The notes: generated from the letters alone by a model not told the origin. A stretch of 7,019 nt of DNA from UBA4292 sp964648695 (GCA_964648695.1 CAZYLH010000060.1:1-7019); one strand, 5' to 3'. Positions 1 to 6,693 are shown, numbered from the stretch's first letter. Made by a program: numbers and translations.

Positions 1-18
1 GTAGAGCGTGTTAGAACT

Positions 19-47
19 TTGACATACGGAGAGGATTTTGATATAAT
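19..47 (+). promoter_or_regulatory. Perfect-consensus SigA-type promoter of the tex operon
   Basis: The -35 box TTGACA is at 19-24 and the -10 box TATAAT at 42-47, separated by exactly 17 bp. A TG at 39-40 one base before the -10 box adds an extended -10 element. All twelve hexamer positions match the vegetative sigma consensus. Transcription should start near 54-55, giving a 5' leader of about 43 nt before the tex start at 98. It is the only good promoter seen ahead of the seven-gene run, so it probably drives all of it. The match is seen directly; activity is inferred. Confidence 0.87.
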
Positions 48-87
48 ACCCCCGACCCGTTTGGCGAAAAACTCATGAAATTTAGAT

Positions 88-92
88 GGAGG
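88..92 (+). promoter_or_regulatory. Shine-Dalgarno site that fixes the tex start
   Basis: GGAGG lies 5 nt before the ATG at 98. An in-frame ATG at 86 would give four more residues, but it overlaps this site and has no purine-rich site of its own at a usable distance. The ATG at 98 is therefore the preferred start. Confidence 0.8.
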
Positions 93-97
93 AAAGC

Positions 98-2233
98 ATG
101 GATATAGCACAGATATTGGGAAGTGAGCTGAATATAAAAAAGGAACAGGCAGAGGCGGTGATAAAGCTCATCGATGAGGGAAATACGATTCCCTTTATAG
201 CCAGATACCGCAAGGAGATGCACGGCGGGCTGGACGATGAACAGATCAGAAATCTTGCCGAGCGCCTTAATTATCTGCGAAACCTCCAGGAAAAAAAGGA
301 GCAGGTAATCTCCTCCATCACCGAGCAGGGAAAGATGACCGATGAGCTTAAAAAGCAGATTGAGGAAGCTATGACGCAGGCGGCGGTGGAGGATCTCTAC
401 CTTCCGTACAGGCCAAAGCGCAGAACAAGGGCGACCATTGCAAAAGAGAAAGGTTTAGAACCACTTGCCATGCTGATCTTACTCCAGTCACTAAAGACGC
501 CGCTTGAGGATGAGGCTGGGAAGTATATAGATTCTGAGAAAGGCGTGGAAACGGCGCAGGACGCAATCGCCGGAGCAAGTGATATTTTGGCGGAGATGAT
601 AAGCGAGACCGCCGAGTACAGGGATTATATCAGAAAGATAACAAGACAGCAGGGAAAGCTTAACAGCTTAGCAAAGGATCCTGAGGAAAAGAGCGTCTAC
701 GAGATGTACTACGAGTACAGCTCTCCTATAAACCGTGTGCCGGGACATGCGGTTTTGGCGATAAACAGGGGAGAAAAAGAAAAGATCCTTAGCGTATCCG
801 TTGAGACGGACAGGGAGAAAATCCTGACATATCTGGAAAAAAAGCTTATATCCCGTGATAATCCATATACAACGCAGGTGATTAAGGCCGCGGCTGAGGA
901 TGCCTTTGACAGGCTCATCTGGCCCTCGATAGAGCGGGAAATCAGAAATGAGCTGACAGAAAGCGCGCAGGAGGGGGCTATCAAGGTGTTCGGGAAAAAC
1001 CTGACACAGCTTTTGATGCAGCCGCCCATTCACGGGCAGACTGTTCTTGGCTGGGATCCGGGGTACCGCAACGGTTGTAAGCTGGCGGTTGTGGATCCAA
1101 CTGGAAAGATTGTGGATACCGCGCTGGTTTTCCCGACAGCGCCCTTTAATAAGGTGGAGGAGACTAAGAAAACCGTAAAAAAACTAATTGAAAAGCACAG
1201 AGTTACCCTCATCTCTCTGGGAAACGGAACTGCATCCAGAGAATCAGAGCAGCTGATAGTAGAGATTATAAAGGAGATGAAGGCGGACCTCTCTTACGTG
1301 ATAGTCAATGAGGCAGGGGCAAGCGTTTACTCTGCCAGCAAGCTGGCAAGCGAGGAATTACCGCAGTACAATGTGGGAGAGCGCGGCGCTGCTTCTATGG
1401 CAAGAAGGCTTCAGGATCCTCTTGCGGAGCTGGTAAAGATCGACCCGAAATCCATTGGCGTGGGGCAGTATCAGCATGACATGAATCAGAAGAAGCTGGA
1501 TGAGACGCTGGCAGGAGTTGTGGAAGACTGCGTAAACAAGGTGGGGGTTGATGTGAACACTGCTTCGGCACCTCTTCTTATGCATGTCTCCGGTATCAAT
1601 AAGACGCTGGCGAAAAACATTGTGGCATACAGGGAGCAAAACGGAGCTTTTAAAGCCAGAAAGGATCTGCAAAAGGTTCCAAAGCTCGGGCCAAAGGCAT
1701 TTGAGCAAAGTGCCGGGTTTCTTAGGATCCCCGGAGCGAAAAACCCATTGGATGCCACAGCGGTTCACCCGGAAAGCTATGGAGTGGCAAAAGGAGTTTT
1801 GGACAGCCTTAATCTGACCAGTGAGGACATCGGAAAAAATGAGGGTCTTATAAAAAAGGTGAATGTAAAGAAGCTTGCCGGAGAGCTTGGGTGCGGAGAG
1901 ATGACGCTTGCCGATATCTTAGCGGAGCTAGACCGCCCCGGCCGCGACCCCAGAGAGGAGATGCAAAAGCCAATCCTGCGCTCCGATGTCTTAGAACTTG
2001 AGGATTTAAAGCCGGGCATGATTTTAAAGGGAACGGTAAGAAATGTCATTGATTTTGGCGCTTTTGTGGACATCGGCGTTCATCAGGATGGACTGGTGCA
2101 TATCTCCCAGCTGTCGCAAAAGAGAGTTAAGCATCCTTTAGACGTAGTGAGCGTGGGAGATGTTGTTGAGGTAAAGGTCTTAAGCGTGGATGTGGAGCGC
2201 AAGCGCATTGGCCTTACGATGAAGGACTTATAA
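98..2233 (+). CDS. tex: Tex/YhgF family RNA-binding, transcription-associated protein
   Basis: The 711-residue product has the full Tex architecture. A helical N-terminal region spans roughly residues 1-190, including the family-typical IPFIARYRKE near 31-40 and DLYLPYRPKRRT near 99-110. A YqgF/RNase H-like domain begins near 315 with LGWDPGYRNG. The VGQYQHD stretch lies near 454-460, helix-hairpin-helix segments near 487-555 (LMHVSGINKTLAKNIV), and a C-terminal S1 domain spans about 637-708 (GTVRNVIDFGAFVDIG, DGLVHISQLS). Length is close to other Firmicutes Tex proteins of about 720 residues. Tex proteins bind nucleic acid through S1 and associate with transcription; their precise role is unsettled and catalysis by the YqgF fold is unproven. 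The gene heads the operon, directly behind a consensus promoter and 16 nt before tsaE. The start at 98 is chosen over 86 because of the GGAGG at 88-92. The family call is very secure. Confidence 0.97.
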   Translation: MDIAQILGSELNIKKEQAEAVIKLIDEGNTIPFIARYRKEMHGGLDDEQIRNLAERLNYLRNLQEKKEQVISSITEQGKMTDELKKQIEEAMTQAAVEDLYLPYRPKRRTRATIAKEKGLEPLAMLILLQSLKTPLEDEAGKYIDSEKGVETAQDAIAGASDILAEMISETAEYRDYIRKITRQQGKLNSLAKDPEEKSVYEMYYEYSSPINRVPGHAVLAINRGEKEKILSVSVETDREKILTYLEKKLISRDNPYTTQVIKAAAEDAFDRLIWPSIEREIRNELTESAQEGAIKVFGKNLTQLLMQPPIHGQTVLGWDPGYRNGCKLAVVDPTGKIVDTALVFPTAPFNKVEETKKTVKKLIEKHRVTLISLGNGTASRESEQLIVEIIKEMKADLSYVIVNEAGASVYSASKLASEELPQYNVGERGAASMARRLQDPLAELVKIDPKSIGVGQYQHDMNQKKLDETLAGVVEDCVNKVGVDVNTASAPLLMHVSGINKTLAKNIVAYREQNGAFKARKDLQKVPKLGPKAFEQSAGFLRIPGAKNPLDATAVHPESYGVAKGVLDSLNLTSEDIGKNEGLIKKVNVKKLAGELGCGEMTLADILAELDRPGRDPREEMQKPILRSDVLELEDLKPGMILKGTVRNVIDFGAFVDIGVHQDGLVHISQLSQKRVKHPLDVVSVGDVVEVKVLSVDVERKRIGLTMKDL

Positions 2234-2249
2234 GAGAAAGGATGAGTTT

Positions 2250-2690
2250 ATGGTATACGAATCTCATTCACCAGAGGAGACGGTGGCGCTGGCTTTAGAG
2301 CTTGCAAAAAAAAGTCTTCCGGGAGAAATTTACTGCCTTGACGGAGACCTGGGGGTGGGAAAGACTCTGTTTTCACAGGGGTTTGCAAAGGGGCTTGGAA
2401 TTTCAGAGACGGTGAATAGCCCCACGTTTACCATTCTCCAGATTTATGAGGACGGGCGGCTTCCGCTGTACCATTTTGATGTCTACAGGATAGGGGACGT
2501 CTCTGAGATGGATGAGATCGGATACGAGGATTTTTTTTTCGGGGACGGCGTGTGCCTGGTGGAGTGGGCGCAGCTGGTGAAAGAGATTATCCCGGAGCAT
2601 GCTAAGCATATCTTAATTGAAAAGGATGTGGGGCGCGGGATGGACTATAGAAGGATCACGATTTCCAATAAGAAGGATGAAGCATGTTGA
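2250..2690 (+). CDS. tsaE: tRNA t6A biosynthesis ATPase TsaE
   Basis: The 146-residue product is a P-loop ATPase of the TsaE/YjeE family, which energises the TsaB-TsaD complex during formation of N6-threonylcarbamoyladenosine at A37 of tRNAs reading ANN codons. Walker A is GDLGVGKT at residues 32-39. The family signature SPTFTI is at 57-62, HFDVYR at 75-80 and LVEWA at 103-107. E. coli TsaE is about 153 residues, so this copy is full length. An AAAGG-type Shine-Dalgarno site lies about 8 nt before the ATG. The stop codon overlaps the start of tsaB by 7 nt, suggesting translational coupling of the two partner proteins. Two long homopolymers lie inside the gene: A8 at 2306-2313 and T9 at 2531-2539. 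The function call is secure from motifs plus the adjacent tsaB. Confidence 0.96.
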   Translation: MVYESHSPEETVALALELAKKSLPGEIYCLDGDLGVGKTLFSQGFAKGLGISETVNSPTFTILQIYEDGRLPLYHFDVYRIGDVSEMDEIGYEDFFFGDGVCLVEWAQLVKEIIPEHAKHILIEKDVGRGMDYRRITISNKKDEAC

Positions 2691-3448
2691 TATTAGGAAT
2701 AGAAAGCTCCGCCCTGGTGGCGTCCGCCGCCCTGGTGCAGGACGGAACTCTTCTGGCAGAATATACCTTAAACAGTAAGAAAACCCATTCACAGACACTG
2801 CTGCCCATGATAAGTCAGATTATTGATGCGGTGGAGCTTACGGATAGAATGAAAGAGCTGGACGGCATTGCCATCGCAAAGGGGCCGGGTTCATTTACGG
2901 GGCTACGTATTGGCTCCGCCACTGCAAAGGGACTGGCGATGACGCTGGATAAGCCAATACTGGCAGTTTCGACACTGGATGCCATGGCGTTTCAGCTATA
3001 CGGAATTGGCGGGGTGATTTGTCCCATCATGGACGCCAGAAGGATGCAGGTGTATACGGGAATATACGCCTATTCAGGCGCAAAGAGAGGAGAATTTTCG
3101 GAGGGCATAGAGGTAGATAACCTGACACATATGCATACAATACTGTCGCAGACTGCTATCGGAATTACAGAGCTTATAGATAAGCTAAACAGTCTAGGAG
3201 AGATGGTGACATTTCTGGGCGATGGCTGTCCGGTATATAGAGAGCAGCTATTAAAGGAGCTAAAAGTCCCCGTCAGGTTTGCCCCCTCCTTTGCCTCAAG
3301 GCAGCGCGCGGCGGCGGTGGCAGAGCTTGGAGCGGTTTTTTTGAGAAATGGAATGACAGAGTCAGCTGCAGAGCATAAGCCAGAGTATCTGCGCCAGTCG
3401 CAGGCTGAGAGATTAAAAAACTCGGCTAAGGAAGGCGGCGTGAAATAG
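2684..3448 (+). CDS. tsaB: tRNA t6A biosynthesis protein TsaB
   Basis: The 254-residue product is the catalytically inactive ASKHA-fold partner that dimerises with TsaD and is needed for t6A37 formation on tRNA. It opens with MLILGIESS, the first phosphate-binding strand of the fold. The diagnostic TsaB motif KGPGSFTGLRIG is at residues 66-77, and MDARRMQVYTGIY follows in the middle of the protein. It lacks the HxEGH metal site of TsaD, which separates the two paralogues. E. coli TsaB is 231 residues; the extra length here is mostly C-terminal, and the protein ends in a charged, lysine-rich tail. The start overlaps tsaE by 7 nt and has AAGG about 7 nt upstream. Only 2 nt separate its stop from rimI. 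The call is secure. Confidence 0.96.
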   Translation: MLILGIESSALVASAALVQDGTLLAEYTLNSKKTHSQTLLPMISQIIDAVELTDRMKELDGIAIAKGPGSFTGLRIGSATAKGLAMTLDKPILAVSTLDAMAFQLYGIGGVICPIMDARRMQVYTGIYAYSGAKRGEFSEGIEVDNLTHMHTILSQTAIGITELIDKLNSLGEMVTFLGDGCPVYREQLLKELKVPVRFAPSFASRQRAAAVAELGAVFLRNGMTESAAEHKPEYLRQSQAERLKNSAKEGGVK

Positions 3449-3450
3449 TA

Positions 3451-3912
3451 ATGAAAAGAGAGGTAGAGGGGCTATCTATCCGTCCTATGAAGATGGAGGA
3501 TGTGGGACAAATCGCAGAGCTTGAAAAAATATGCTTTACAAGACCTTGGTCAAAAGATGCCCTGCGTGAAAGCCTTTTAAAGGAGGAATATCTTTTTCTT
3601 GTAGCAAAGATAGACGGAGTTATAGCCGGATATGTGGGAATGGTTTGTGCCATTGATGAAGGGGATATCACAGAAGCTGCGGTCTTTCCGGAATTTAGGC
3701 GTCAGGGCGTTGGAGAGGCAATTCTTTGCGGGCTTTTTGATAGGGCGAGAGAGCGTGGACTTAGCCGGATTTTTCTTGAAGTGCGTGAGAGCAATGCCCC
3801 TGCCCGGGCGATGTATGAAAAGATGGGCTTTCGTATCATCGGCATTAGAAAGAATTTTTACGAGGCTCCGAGAGAAAACGGGCTGTTAATGTCCCGTGAG
3901 CTTGGAAGCTGA
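3451..3912 (+). CDS. rimI: Ribosomal protein S18-alanine N-acetyltransferase RimI
   Basis: The 153-residue product is a single-domain GNAT acetyltransferase. By family and context it transfers acetyl from acetyl-CoA to the N-terminal alanine of ribosomal protein S18. The acetyl-CoA-binding motif A is FRRQGVGEA at residues 82-90. The RimI-type LEVRESNAPARAMYEKMGF follows at 109-127, with E110 and Y122 in the positions of the catalytic Glu and Tyr of enterobacterial RimI. RKNFYEAPREN near 133-143 matches the C-terminal RimI signature. The nearest purine-rich site (about 3430-3435) is some 15 nt before the ATG, too far to be a strong site. Because the tsaB stop is only 2 nt upstream, reinitiation after tsaB is plausible. 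RimI-type enzymes sometimes accept other N-termini, so the exact substrate is inferred from family and its place between tsaB and tsaD. Confidence 0.92.
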   Translation: MKREVEGLSIRPMKMEDVGQIAELEKICFTRPWSKDALRESLLKEEYLFLVAKIDGVIAGYVGMVCAIDEGDITEAAVFPEFRRQGVGEAILCGLFDRARERGLSRIFLEVRESNAPARAMYEKMGFRIIGIRKNFYEAPRENGLLMSRELGS

Positions 3913-3929
3913 TTAGGAAGGAAGAAGAC

Positions 3930-4841
3930 ATGTTGGATGTGTGTTTGCTTGGCACCGGCGGAATGATGCCCTTGCCATACCGGTGGCTGACGTCTCTTAT
4001 GACCAGATATAACGGGAGCAGTCTGCTAATTGACTGCGGAGAGGGAACCCAGATCGCTCTAAAAAACAGCGGGTGGAGTCCCAAGCCCATAGATATCATG
4101 TGCTTTACACATTACCATGCGGACCACATCAGCGGGCTGCCGGGTATGCTTCTTACTATGGGCAATGCCGAGCGTACGGAGCCGCTTTACATGGTCGGGC
4201 CAAAGGGATTGGAGCGGGTGGTAAACTCGCTTCGAGTGATCGCGCCGGAGCTGCCGTTTGAGATCCGCTTTCGAGAACTTATGGAGGATGAGGAGCATAT
4301 CTCCTTTAACGGCTATGAGATAACTGCCTTTAAAGTGATGCATAAGATCACCTGCTACGGCTATACCATTGAGATTCCCCGTCAGGGAAAATTTTCTGTG
4401 GAGCAGGCACGCGCTCACGAGATCCCGCAGAAGCTCTGGAGCCGTTTGCAAAAGGGAGAGACCATCTCGGAGGAGGGGCGCATCTTTACGCCAGAGATGG
4501 TGCTTGGGCCTGCGCGTCAGGGCATAAAGGTTACCTACTGCACGGATACAAGGCCCCTGCCGGTTATCGCCGATCAGGCAAAGGGAGCGGATCTTTTTAT
4601 TTGCGAGGGAATGTATGGTGAGAAGGGCAAGGATGAGAAAGCGAGAAGCTATAAGCATATGACCATGCAGGAGGCTGCAAGGCTTTGCACAAAGGCAAAG
4701 CCCGATGAGGTCTGGCTGACCCACTACAGTCCGTCCATGGGGCATCCGGAGGAGTATCTAAAGGAGATACGGGAAATTTATCCTAAGATTATTATAGCGA
4801 AGGATGGAAGAATGAAGGAGCTTAATTACAGGGATGAGTGA
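3930..4841 (+). CDS. rnz: Ribonuclease Z (metallo-beta-lactamase fold tRNA 3' endonuclease), clostridial type
   Basis: The 303-residue product is a zinc-dependent MBL-fold hydrolase with the full RNase Z layout. Metal ligands are seen in HYHADH at 61-66, H138 (VMHKI), D206 (CTDTRP) and H264 (LTHYS). Their spacing closely follows B. subtilis RNase Z. The region near 154-200 (GKFSVEQARAHEIP, LQKGETISEEG, LGPARQG) matches the segment around the tRNA-binding flexible arm and its return. KHMTMQEAA near 242-250 corresponds to the conserved His-Thr block. RNase Z cuts the 3' trailer of tRNA precursors lacking an encoded CCA. The N-terminal region (GTGGMMPLPYRWLTSL) and HADH instead of HGDH differ from the classical ElaC pattern but resemble clostridial homologues. 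A strong AGGAAGGA lies 7 nt before the ATG, and the 3' end overlaps tsaD by 8 nt. An uncharacterised MBL hydrolase is the main alternative. Confidence 0.86.
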   Translation: MLDVCLLGTGGMMPLPYRWLTSLMTRYNGSSLLIDCGEGTQIALKNSGWSPKPIDIMCFTHYHADHISGLPGMLLTMGNAERTEPLYMVGPKGLERVVNSLRVIAPELPFEIRFRELMEDEEHISFNGYEITAFKVMHKITCYGYTIEIPRQGKFSVEQARAHEIPQKLWSRLQKGETISEEGRIFTPEMVLGPARQGIKVTYCTDTRPLPVIADQAKGADLFICEGMYGEKGKDEKARSYKHMTMQEAARLCTKAKPDEVWLTHYSPSMGHPEEYLKEIREIYPKIIIAKDGRMKELNYRDE

Positions 4842-5862
4842 GGAGAAGGTGACAATACTGGCAATCGAGAGCTCGTGCGATGAGACGGCGGCTGCGGTGG
4901 TGGAGAACGGAAGAACGGTTCTCTCAAGCGTCATCTCCACTCAGATAGCCCTTCACAAGGAGTATGGCGGAGTGGTGCCGGAGATTGCCTCCAGAAAGCA
5001 TATTGAAAAAATTGTTCCGGTGGTGGATGAGGCACTTGCGGTTAGCGGGAAGAAGATTTCAGATTGCGACGCTATTGCGGTGACATATGGCCCCGGGCTG
5101 GTGGGCTCTCTTCTGGTTGGCGTGGCATTTGCAAAATCAATCGCCTTTGCTGCAAATAAGCCGCTTATCGGAGTGCACCACATAGAGGGGCATATCGCGG
5201 CAAACTTTATTGCCCATCCTGAACTTGAGCCTCCGTTTTGCTGTCTTGTGGTCTCCGGAGGGCACACTCATCTGGTGATAGTAAAAGACTACGGGGAGTT
5301 TGAGATTCTAGGAAAAAACAGGGATGACGCTGCCGGGGAAGCTTTTGATAAGGTGGCGAGGGCTATCGGACTTGGATATCCGGGAGGGCCAAAGATCGAT
5401 AAGCTTACAAAAACGGAAGGGGATCCATTGGCGATACCTTTTCCGCAGGCAAAGATTGTAGATGCCCTTTATGACTTTAGCTTTAGCGGCATTAAGTCCG
5501 CGGTGCTAAACTATCTAAATCACGCACAGATGATGGGAGAAACGGTGGATAAAGCGGACTTGGCCGCCTCGTTTCAGCATGCGGTGGTATCAGTACTTGT
5601 CTCAAAAGCGATCCTTGCCACAAAGGAGCATGGCTTTAAGCGCCTTGCCATGGCTGGTGGCGTTGCTTCAAATTCTTATCTGCGCGCTAGGATGCAGGAG
5701 GCGTGTGACGCTGAGGGGATTTCGCTTTACTATCCGGAGCCAATCCTCTGCACGGACAACGGGGCGATGATCGGCGCGGCAGCGTATTATGAGTATAAAA
5801 AGGGCGTTCGTCACGGGCTTGACTTAAATGCCATGCCAAACCTTAAGCTTGGCGAGCGCTAG
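4834..5862 (+). CDS. tsaD: tRNA N6-adenosine threonylcarbamoyltransferase TsaD
   Basis: The 342-residue product is the catalytic subunit that transfers the threonylcarbamoyl group from threonylcarbamoyl-AMP to A37 of ANN-reading tRNAs, working with TsaB and TsaE. It has the ASKHA fold signature IESSCDET at residues 11-18. The metal-binding HIEGH is at 116-120, with H116 and H120 as ligands. The nucleotide-loop motif SGGHTHL is at 141-147, KNRDDAAGEAFDK at 161-173, and the third ligand D308 lies in CTDNGAMIG. E. coli TsaD is 337 residues, so this copy is full length. The ATG overlaps the end of the RNase Z gene by 8 nt, and its nearest good Shine-Dalgarno (AAGGAG, 4815-4820) is 13 nt upstream, which points to translational coupling. 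A GTG at 4849 is a less likely start because GGAG sits too close to it. The family call is very secure. Confidence 0.97.
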   Translation: MSEEKVTILAIESSCDETAAAVVENGRTVLSSVISTQIALHKEYGGVVPEIASRKHIEKIVPVVDEALAVSGKKISDCDAIAVTYGPGLVGSLLVGVAFAKSIAFAANKPLIGVHHIEGHIAANFIAHPELEPPFCCLVVSGGHTHLVIVKDYGEFEILGKNRDDAAGEAFDKVARAIGLGYPGGPKIDKLTKTEGDPLAIPFPQAKIVDALYDFSFSGIKSAVLNYLNHAQMMGETVDKADLAASFQHAVVSVLVSKAILATKEHGFKRLAMAGGVASNSYLRARMQEACDAEGISLYYPEPILCTDNGAMIGAAAYYEYKKGVRHGLDLNAMPNLKLGER

Positions 5863-5866
5863 GAGG
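5861..5866 (+). promoter_or_regulatory. Shine-Dalgarno site of ispD overlapping the tsaD stop
   Basis: AGGAGG is a full match to the anti-Shine-Dalgarno core, and its first two bases are part of the tsaD TAG stop. Only 3 nt separate it from the ATG at 5870, which is short. The AGGAGG and the family-typical start of the protein (GIILAGG a few residues in) favour this start over an in-frame upstream ATG at 5828 inside tsaD. Confidence 0.7.
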
Positions 5867-5869
5867 GCT

Positions 5870-6601
5870 ATGAAATCCACGGGAATTATCCTTGCCGGCG
5901 GCAGGGGGAGTCGAATGAACAGCGATATACCAAAGCAGTACATAAATGTGTGCGGGCGTCCCTTGCTCTCCTATACCATTGAGGCGTTTGAGATGTCTAT
6001 GATCGATGAAATCATATTGGTGGCAGGAGAGGGAGATGAAGAGTATTGCCGGACGCAGATTGTAGAAAAGGGCAGTTTTTTGAAGGTCTCTGCTATCGTT
6101 ACGGGAGGCGGTGAGCGATACGATTCTGTCTACAATGGCTTGTGTGCCTGTAAGGATACGGATCTGGTGCTTATCCATGACGGTGCAAGATGCCTGGTTA
6201 GCCCAGAACTGATAAACAAAATGCTTAAAGAGCTTGGCAGAAGGCGAGTGTGCATTGCGGCTGTTCCCGTTAAGGACACGGTTAAAATAGTCGGTGAAGA
6301 TGGGCGCGTGAAGGAGACCCCCAACAGAAATTTTCTCTGGAGCGTGCAGACGCCGCAGGGCTTTTACTATGAGGACTTGATTACCGCCAATGAGCGCATG
6401 TATAAGGCTATGGATGAAGGAAATGAGCTTTGCGATTGGGTCACGGACGATGCCATGATCATGGAGCGCTTTTCTGACACGCCCGTTTATATTATGGAGG
6501 GAGACTATAGTAATATAAAGGTTACCACCCCGGATGACCTTAAAACGGTGGAGCTTATTTTGAACGAGCGAAAGTTAAAAAAGAAGCGAAAAAGTTGTTG
6601 A
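5870..6601 (+). CDS. ispD: 2-C-methyl-D-erythritol 4-phosphate cytidylyltransferase IspD
   Basis: The 243-residue product is a nucleotidyltransferase of the IspD family, which joins CTP and 2-C-methyl-D-erythritol 4-phosphate to give CDP-methylerythritol and pyrophosphate in the MEP isoprenoid pathway. The CTP-binding loop is LAGGRGSRM at 8-16, then PKQY at 21-24. R15 and K22 match the two N-terminal catalytic residues of E. coli IspD. GGERYDSVYNGL is at 80-91, HDGAR at 103-107, PVKDT at 133-137 (T137 matches E. coli T140), QTPQGF at 160-165, VTDDA at 191-195 and NIKVTTPDD at 215-223 (K217 matches K213). The protein ends in a basic tail, KLKKKRKSC. The related ribitol-5-phosphate cytidylyltransferase TarI is the main alternative; the SVYNGL and DTVKIV regions favour IspD. 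The gene closes the operon 7 nt after tsaD, and its stop codon lies inside the next promoter. Confidence 0.9.
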   Translation: MKSTGIILAGGRGSRMNSDIPKQYINVCGRPLLSYTIEAFEMSMIDEIILVAGEGDEEYCRTQIVEKGSFLKVSAIVTGGGERYDSVYNGLCACKDTDLVLIHDGARCLVSPELINKMLKELGRRRVCIAAVPVKDTVKIVGEDGRVKETPNRNFLWSVQTPQGFYYEDLITANERMYKAMDEGNELCDWVTDDAMIMERFSDTPVYIMEGDYSNIKVTTPDDLKTVELILNERKLKKKRKSC

Positions 6602-6626
6602 CAAATCAAATATGGTTTGGTATGAT
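6598..6626 (+). promoter_or_regulatory. Strong extended -10 promoter for the tRNA-Ser genes
   Basis: The -35 box TTGACA (6598-6603) and the -10 box TATGAT (6621-6626, one mismatch to TATAAT) are 17 bp apart. TG at 6618-6619 supplies an extended -10. The predicted start is near 6633, about 80 nt before the first tRNA. The -35 box overlaps the ispD TGA stop (6599-6601), so the promoter is embedded in the end of the upstream gene. The sequence match is direct; use as the tRNA promoter is inferred from position. Confidence 0.83.
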
Positions 6627-6631
6627 GTCCG

Positions 6632-6656
6632 TTGTCGCCAGCAAAAAGGGCGGCAA
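6632..6656 (+). other. Hairpin in the leader between ispD and the tRNA genes
   Basis: TTGTCGCC (6632-6639) pairs with GGCGGCAA (6649-6656) over 8 bp with one G-U pair and a 9-nt loop. It is followed by an A-run and not a T-run, and the minus-strand reading also lacks a T-tract, so it does not look like an intrinsic terminator. It would sit at the extreme 5' end of a transcript started from the promoter at 6598-6626. Its function is unknown. Confidence 0.5.
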
Positions 6657-6669
6657 AAAAAGCGGAAAT

Positions 6670-6693
6670 CGTGAGACGTTTCGTGAGCGTGAG
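6670..6693 (+). repeat. Three CGTGAG hexamers in the tRNA leader
   Basis: CGTGAG occurs at 6670-6675, 6682-6687 and 6688-6693, the last two directly adjacent. The block lies between the leader hairpin and the first tRNA-Ser, where no coding potential is seen. It may be part of the tRNA 5' leader or chance; no function is assigned. Confidence 0.45.

Noticed and set aside
86..100. Translation start of tex at the ATG at 86
   Set aside because: That ATG overlaps the GGAGG that is ideally placed for the ATG at 98, and it has no ribosome binding site of its own.
668..1033. Two overlapping minus-strand open frames opposite tex
   Set aside because: Tex is intact and conserved through this stretch. 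The antisense frames have cysteine- and leucine-rich compositions typical of shadows and no family motif.
4059..4745. Minus-strand open frame of 228 codons opposite the RNase Z gene
   Set aside because: It lies wholly inside a conserved gene with clear catalytic motifs, shows no recognisable domain, and is explained by codon composition of the sense strand.
5828..5870. Longer ispD starting inside tsaD at 5828
   Set aside because: The extra 14 residues are just the tsaD tail in another frame. The AGGAGG at 5861-5866 and the family-typical N-terminus support 5870.
6632..6656. Intrinsic terminator for the tex-ispD operon
   Set aside because: The hairpin is followed by A residues and not T residues on the plus strand, and the minus-strand reading also lacks a T-tract.
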